NCBI GenBank assembly: GCA_013204555.1
Contig: JABMNO010000003.1
Coordinates: 1-43,789 of the forward strand
DNA from: Chloroflexota bacterium
GTDB taxonomy: Bacteria; Chloroflexota; Dehalococcoidia; Lucifugimonadales; Lucifugimonadaceae
Direction of reading: 5' to 3'
Length of the DNA stretch: 43,789 nt
The translations under genes were made by a program, and so were the position numbers. Shown in pieces: positions 43,017 to 43,789 of this stretch (positions within the stretch are counted from its first letter, which is position 1; each line of letters begins with the position of its first letter). The notes beneath the pieces were generated by a model. That model searched no databases. It saw only the letters and a program-made list of their open reading frames with translations, and was not told the origin of the DNA.

Positions 43017-43487
43017 ATGCCTAACCCACTCGGATATGGAAGCAAAGCGGTTGCGTGCGATACGTGCGGCAAAGTGTTGAAGAACGGCGCTGGTCTCATT
43101 GGCCACATGAAATTCGCACATGGAGTCAACCCACAAGCCCAGAAGCTGCAAGAAAGCGGCATCACCAAATCCCGCTTTGAAGCGCTTGAAGTGCAGGTTG
43201 AAGAGGTCGAGTCGGAACTCTCGGCTATCGGGCGATTCCAATTAGAGAACGAAGACGTTCTTATATCGGAAATCGAGCAACGTCGCAGCGAGATAAAAGC
43301 GGCAAAAAGCGAAGCGAGCTCCGCTCAGGAGCGGCTGTCTCAGCAAATTGAGATGCTGAGAATTAAACTTACCGGTTTGAGTGACAGCCTCGAAGAAATC
43401 AAGTTAGTGGTATTAGAGCGTCGCGACAATACCTCCGTAACGTCTGCTGCCAAGCCGGGCGAAACCGTGATTAGGCTCATTCCATAG
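43017..43487 (+). CDS. C2H2 zinc-finger coiled-coil protein, unknown function
   Basis: 156 residues. The N-terminus has a classic zinc-finger spacing: C14-x2-C17-x12-H30-x4-H35 in VACDTCGKVLKNGAGL then IGHMKFAH. Residues 50-125 form a charged coiled coil (EVQVEEVESELSAI, ERLSQQIEMLRIKL). The C-terminus is short and polar. It may bind DNA or protein as an element-encoded accessory factor. No strong ribosome site is visible before the ATG. I cannot name a family. Confidence 0.7.
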   Translation: MPNPLGYGSKAVACDTCGKVLKNGAGLIGHMKFAHGVNPQAQKLQESGITKSRFEALEVQVEEVESELSAIGRFQLENEDVLISEIEQRRSEIKAAKSEASSAQERLSQQIEMLRIKLTGLSDSLEEIKLVVLERRDNTSVTSAAKPGETVIRLIP

Positions 43488-43597
43488 TTGATCTCGCAAA
43501 GCGGAACGTTCTGTTGCATCAAAAGCATGGCGCAAACGGATCGTCCGTTTCCGATGAACGGCGATAAGCAGCGAAACAGTTACCTCCTTTTGTAATA

Positions 43598-43789
43598 TTG
43601 GCCGGATGGATTCCGGTGAAAGGAAGTCCAATCTACTTCTGGTCGAATGAGAATGGCGTCCCAAGATTCTTTTGGGCATGCGGGGCCGTTGGTGTTGTCG
43701 CCTGGCACGAGCTCGGGCACTACTTGGCGTGGTGGGTCCTCGACGAAAGGCCTGCGTTTCTCCTAAGTATGGAAGAGCCAGCTGCTAGA
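43598..43789 (+). CDS. Partial gene with HELGH motif, cut by window edge
   Basis: The frame is open to the last base. It reads WIPVKGSPIYFWSNENG, then GAVGVVAWHELGHYLAWW and runs off the edge. HELGH is the zinc-metallopeptidase type HExxH motif in a hydrophobic setting, though so short a piece does not prove a peptidase. Possible starts are TTG at 43598 or GTG at 43616; neither has a good ribosome site. Confidence 0.45.
   Translation, partial: MAGWIPVKGSPIYFWSNENGVPRFFWACGAVGVVAWHELGHYLAWWVLDERPAFLLSMEEPAAR

Larger units (their letters stand above)
37722..43789. mobile_element. Integrated serine-recombinase element (right end outside window)
   Basis: From the 3' end of dnaN to the window edge the genes are those of an integrative element: recombinase next to the left junction, an HTH protein, an excisionase-like protein, a primase-helicase, a repeat cluster, and small unknown genes. 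The recombinase gene ends inside dnaN, as expected if the attachment site is the dnaN 3' end. I could not find a second copy of that end within the window, so the right boundary is probably beyond it. No phage structural genes are seen in the part visible. Confidence 0.55.

Overview
The window looks like a chromosome segment of a Chloroflexota-type bacterium, perhaps a Dehalococcoidia/SAR202-like lineage. This is inference. It rests on a single-membrane style of export in which most exported proteins carry lipobox-like Cys residues followed by Thr/Pro/Ala-rich linkers, on a clade II type N2O reductase cluster, and on SDR, FAD-oxidoreductase and enolase-superfamily catabolic genes. No rRNA is present; one tRNA-Arg(TCT) is.

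Layout. (1) 0.7-3.2 kb: a large repetitive coiled-coil lipoprotein of unknown function. (2) 3.4-16.4 kb: one SDR gene, then on the minus strand a tightly packed eight-gene operon (13722 to 4308) whose products match the complete N-methylglutamate pathway of methylamine oxidation: mgsA-mgsB-mgsC (N-methylglutamate synthase), gmaS (gamma-glutamylmethylamide synthetase), then the four sarcosine-oxidase-like subunits of N-methylglutamate dehydrogenase in the order delta-alpha-gamma-beta. A divergent FAD amine oxidoreductase shares a promoter region holding three near-identical palindromes, and an MFS transporter follows. (3) 16.7-26.0 kb: a nitrous-oxide-reduction locus. A PAS-GAF-SARP/BTAD regulator diverges from nosZ, nosB-like, a nosD-nosF gene fusion, nosY, nosL and a lipoprotein cytochrome c. 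(4) 26.2-27.2 kb: a decayed IS6-family element with recognisable terminal inverted repeats. (5) 27.2-33.1 kb (minus): a peptide/nickel-type ABC importer (binding protein and two permeases, no ATPase) with an enolase-superfamily acid-sugar dehydratase and an SDR, probably one catabolic operon. (6) 33.9-37.7 kb: tRNA-Arg, a DedA membrane protein, a small HTH protein, a second lipoprotein cytochrome c and dnaN. (7) 37.7 kb to the right edge: an integrated mobile element abutting the 3' end of dnaN, with large serine recombinase, HTH protein, excisionase-like protein, TOPRIM/D5 primase-helicase, a cluster of GTGAC repeats that may be its origin or operator, a C2H2 zinc-finger coiled-coil protein, and a truncated gene with an HELGH motif.

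How it could work together (inference): methylamine is activated to gamma-glutamylmethylamide, converted to N-methylglutamate and oxidised, releasing one-carbon units, ammonium and electrons; the neighbouring nos genes give a terminal N2O-reducing branch. The least ordinary items are the NosD-NosF fusion, the 11-bp-spaced repeats between the SARP regulator and nosZ, the triple palindrome of the methylamine locus, and the Cys sets suggesting an Fe-S-containing N-methylglutamate dehydrogenase.
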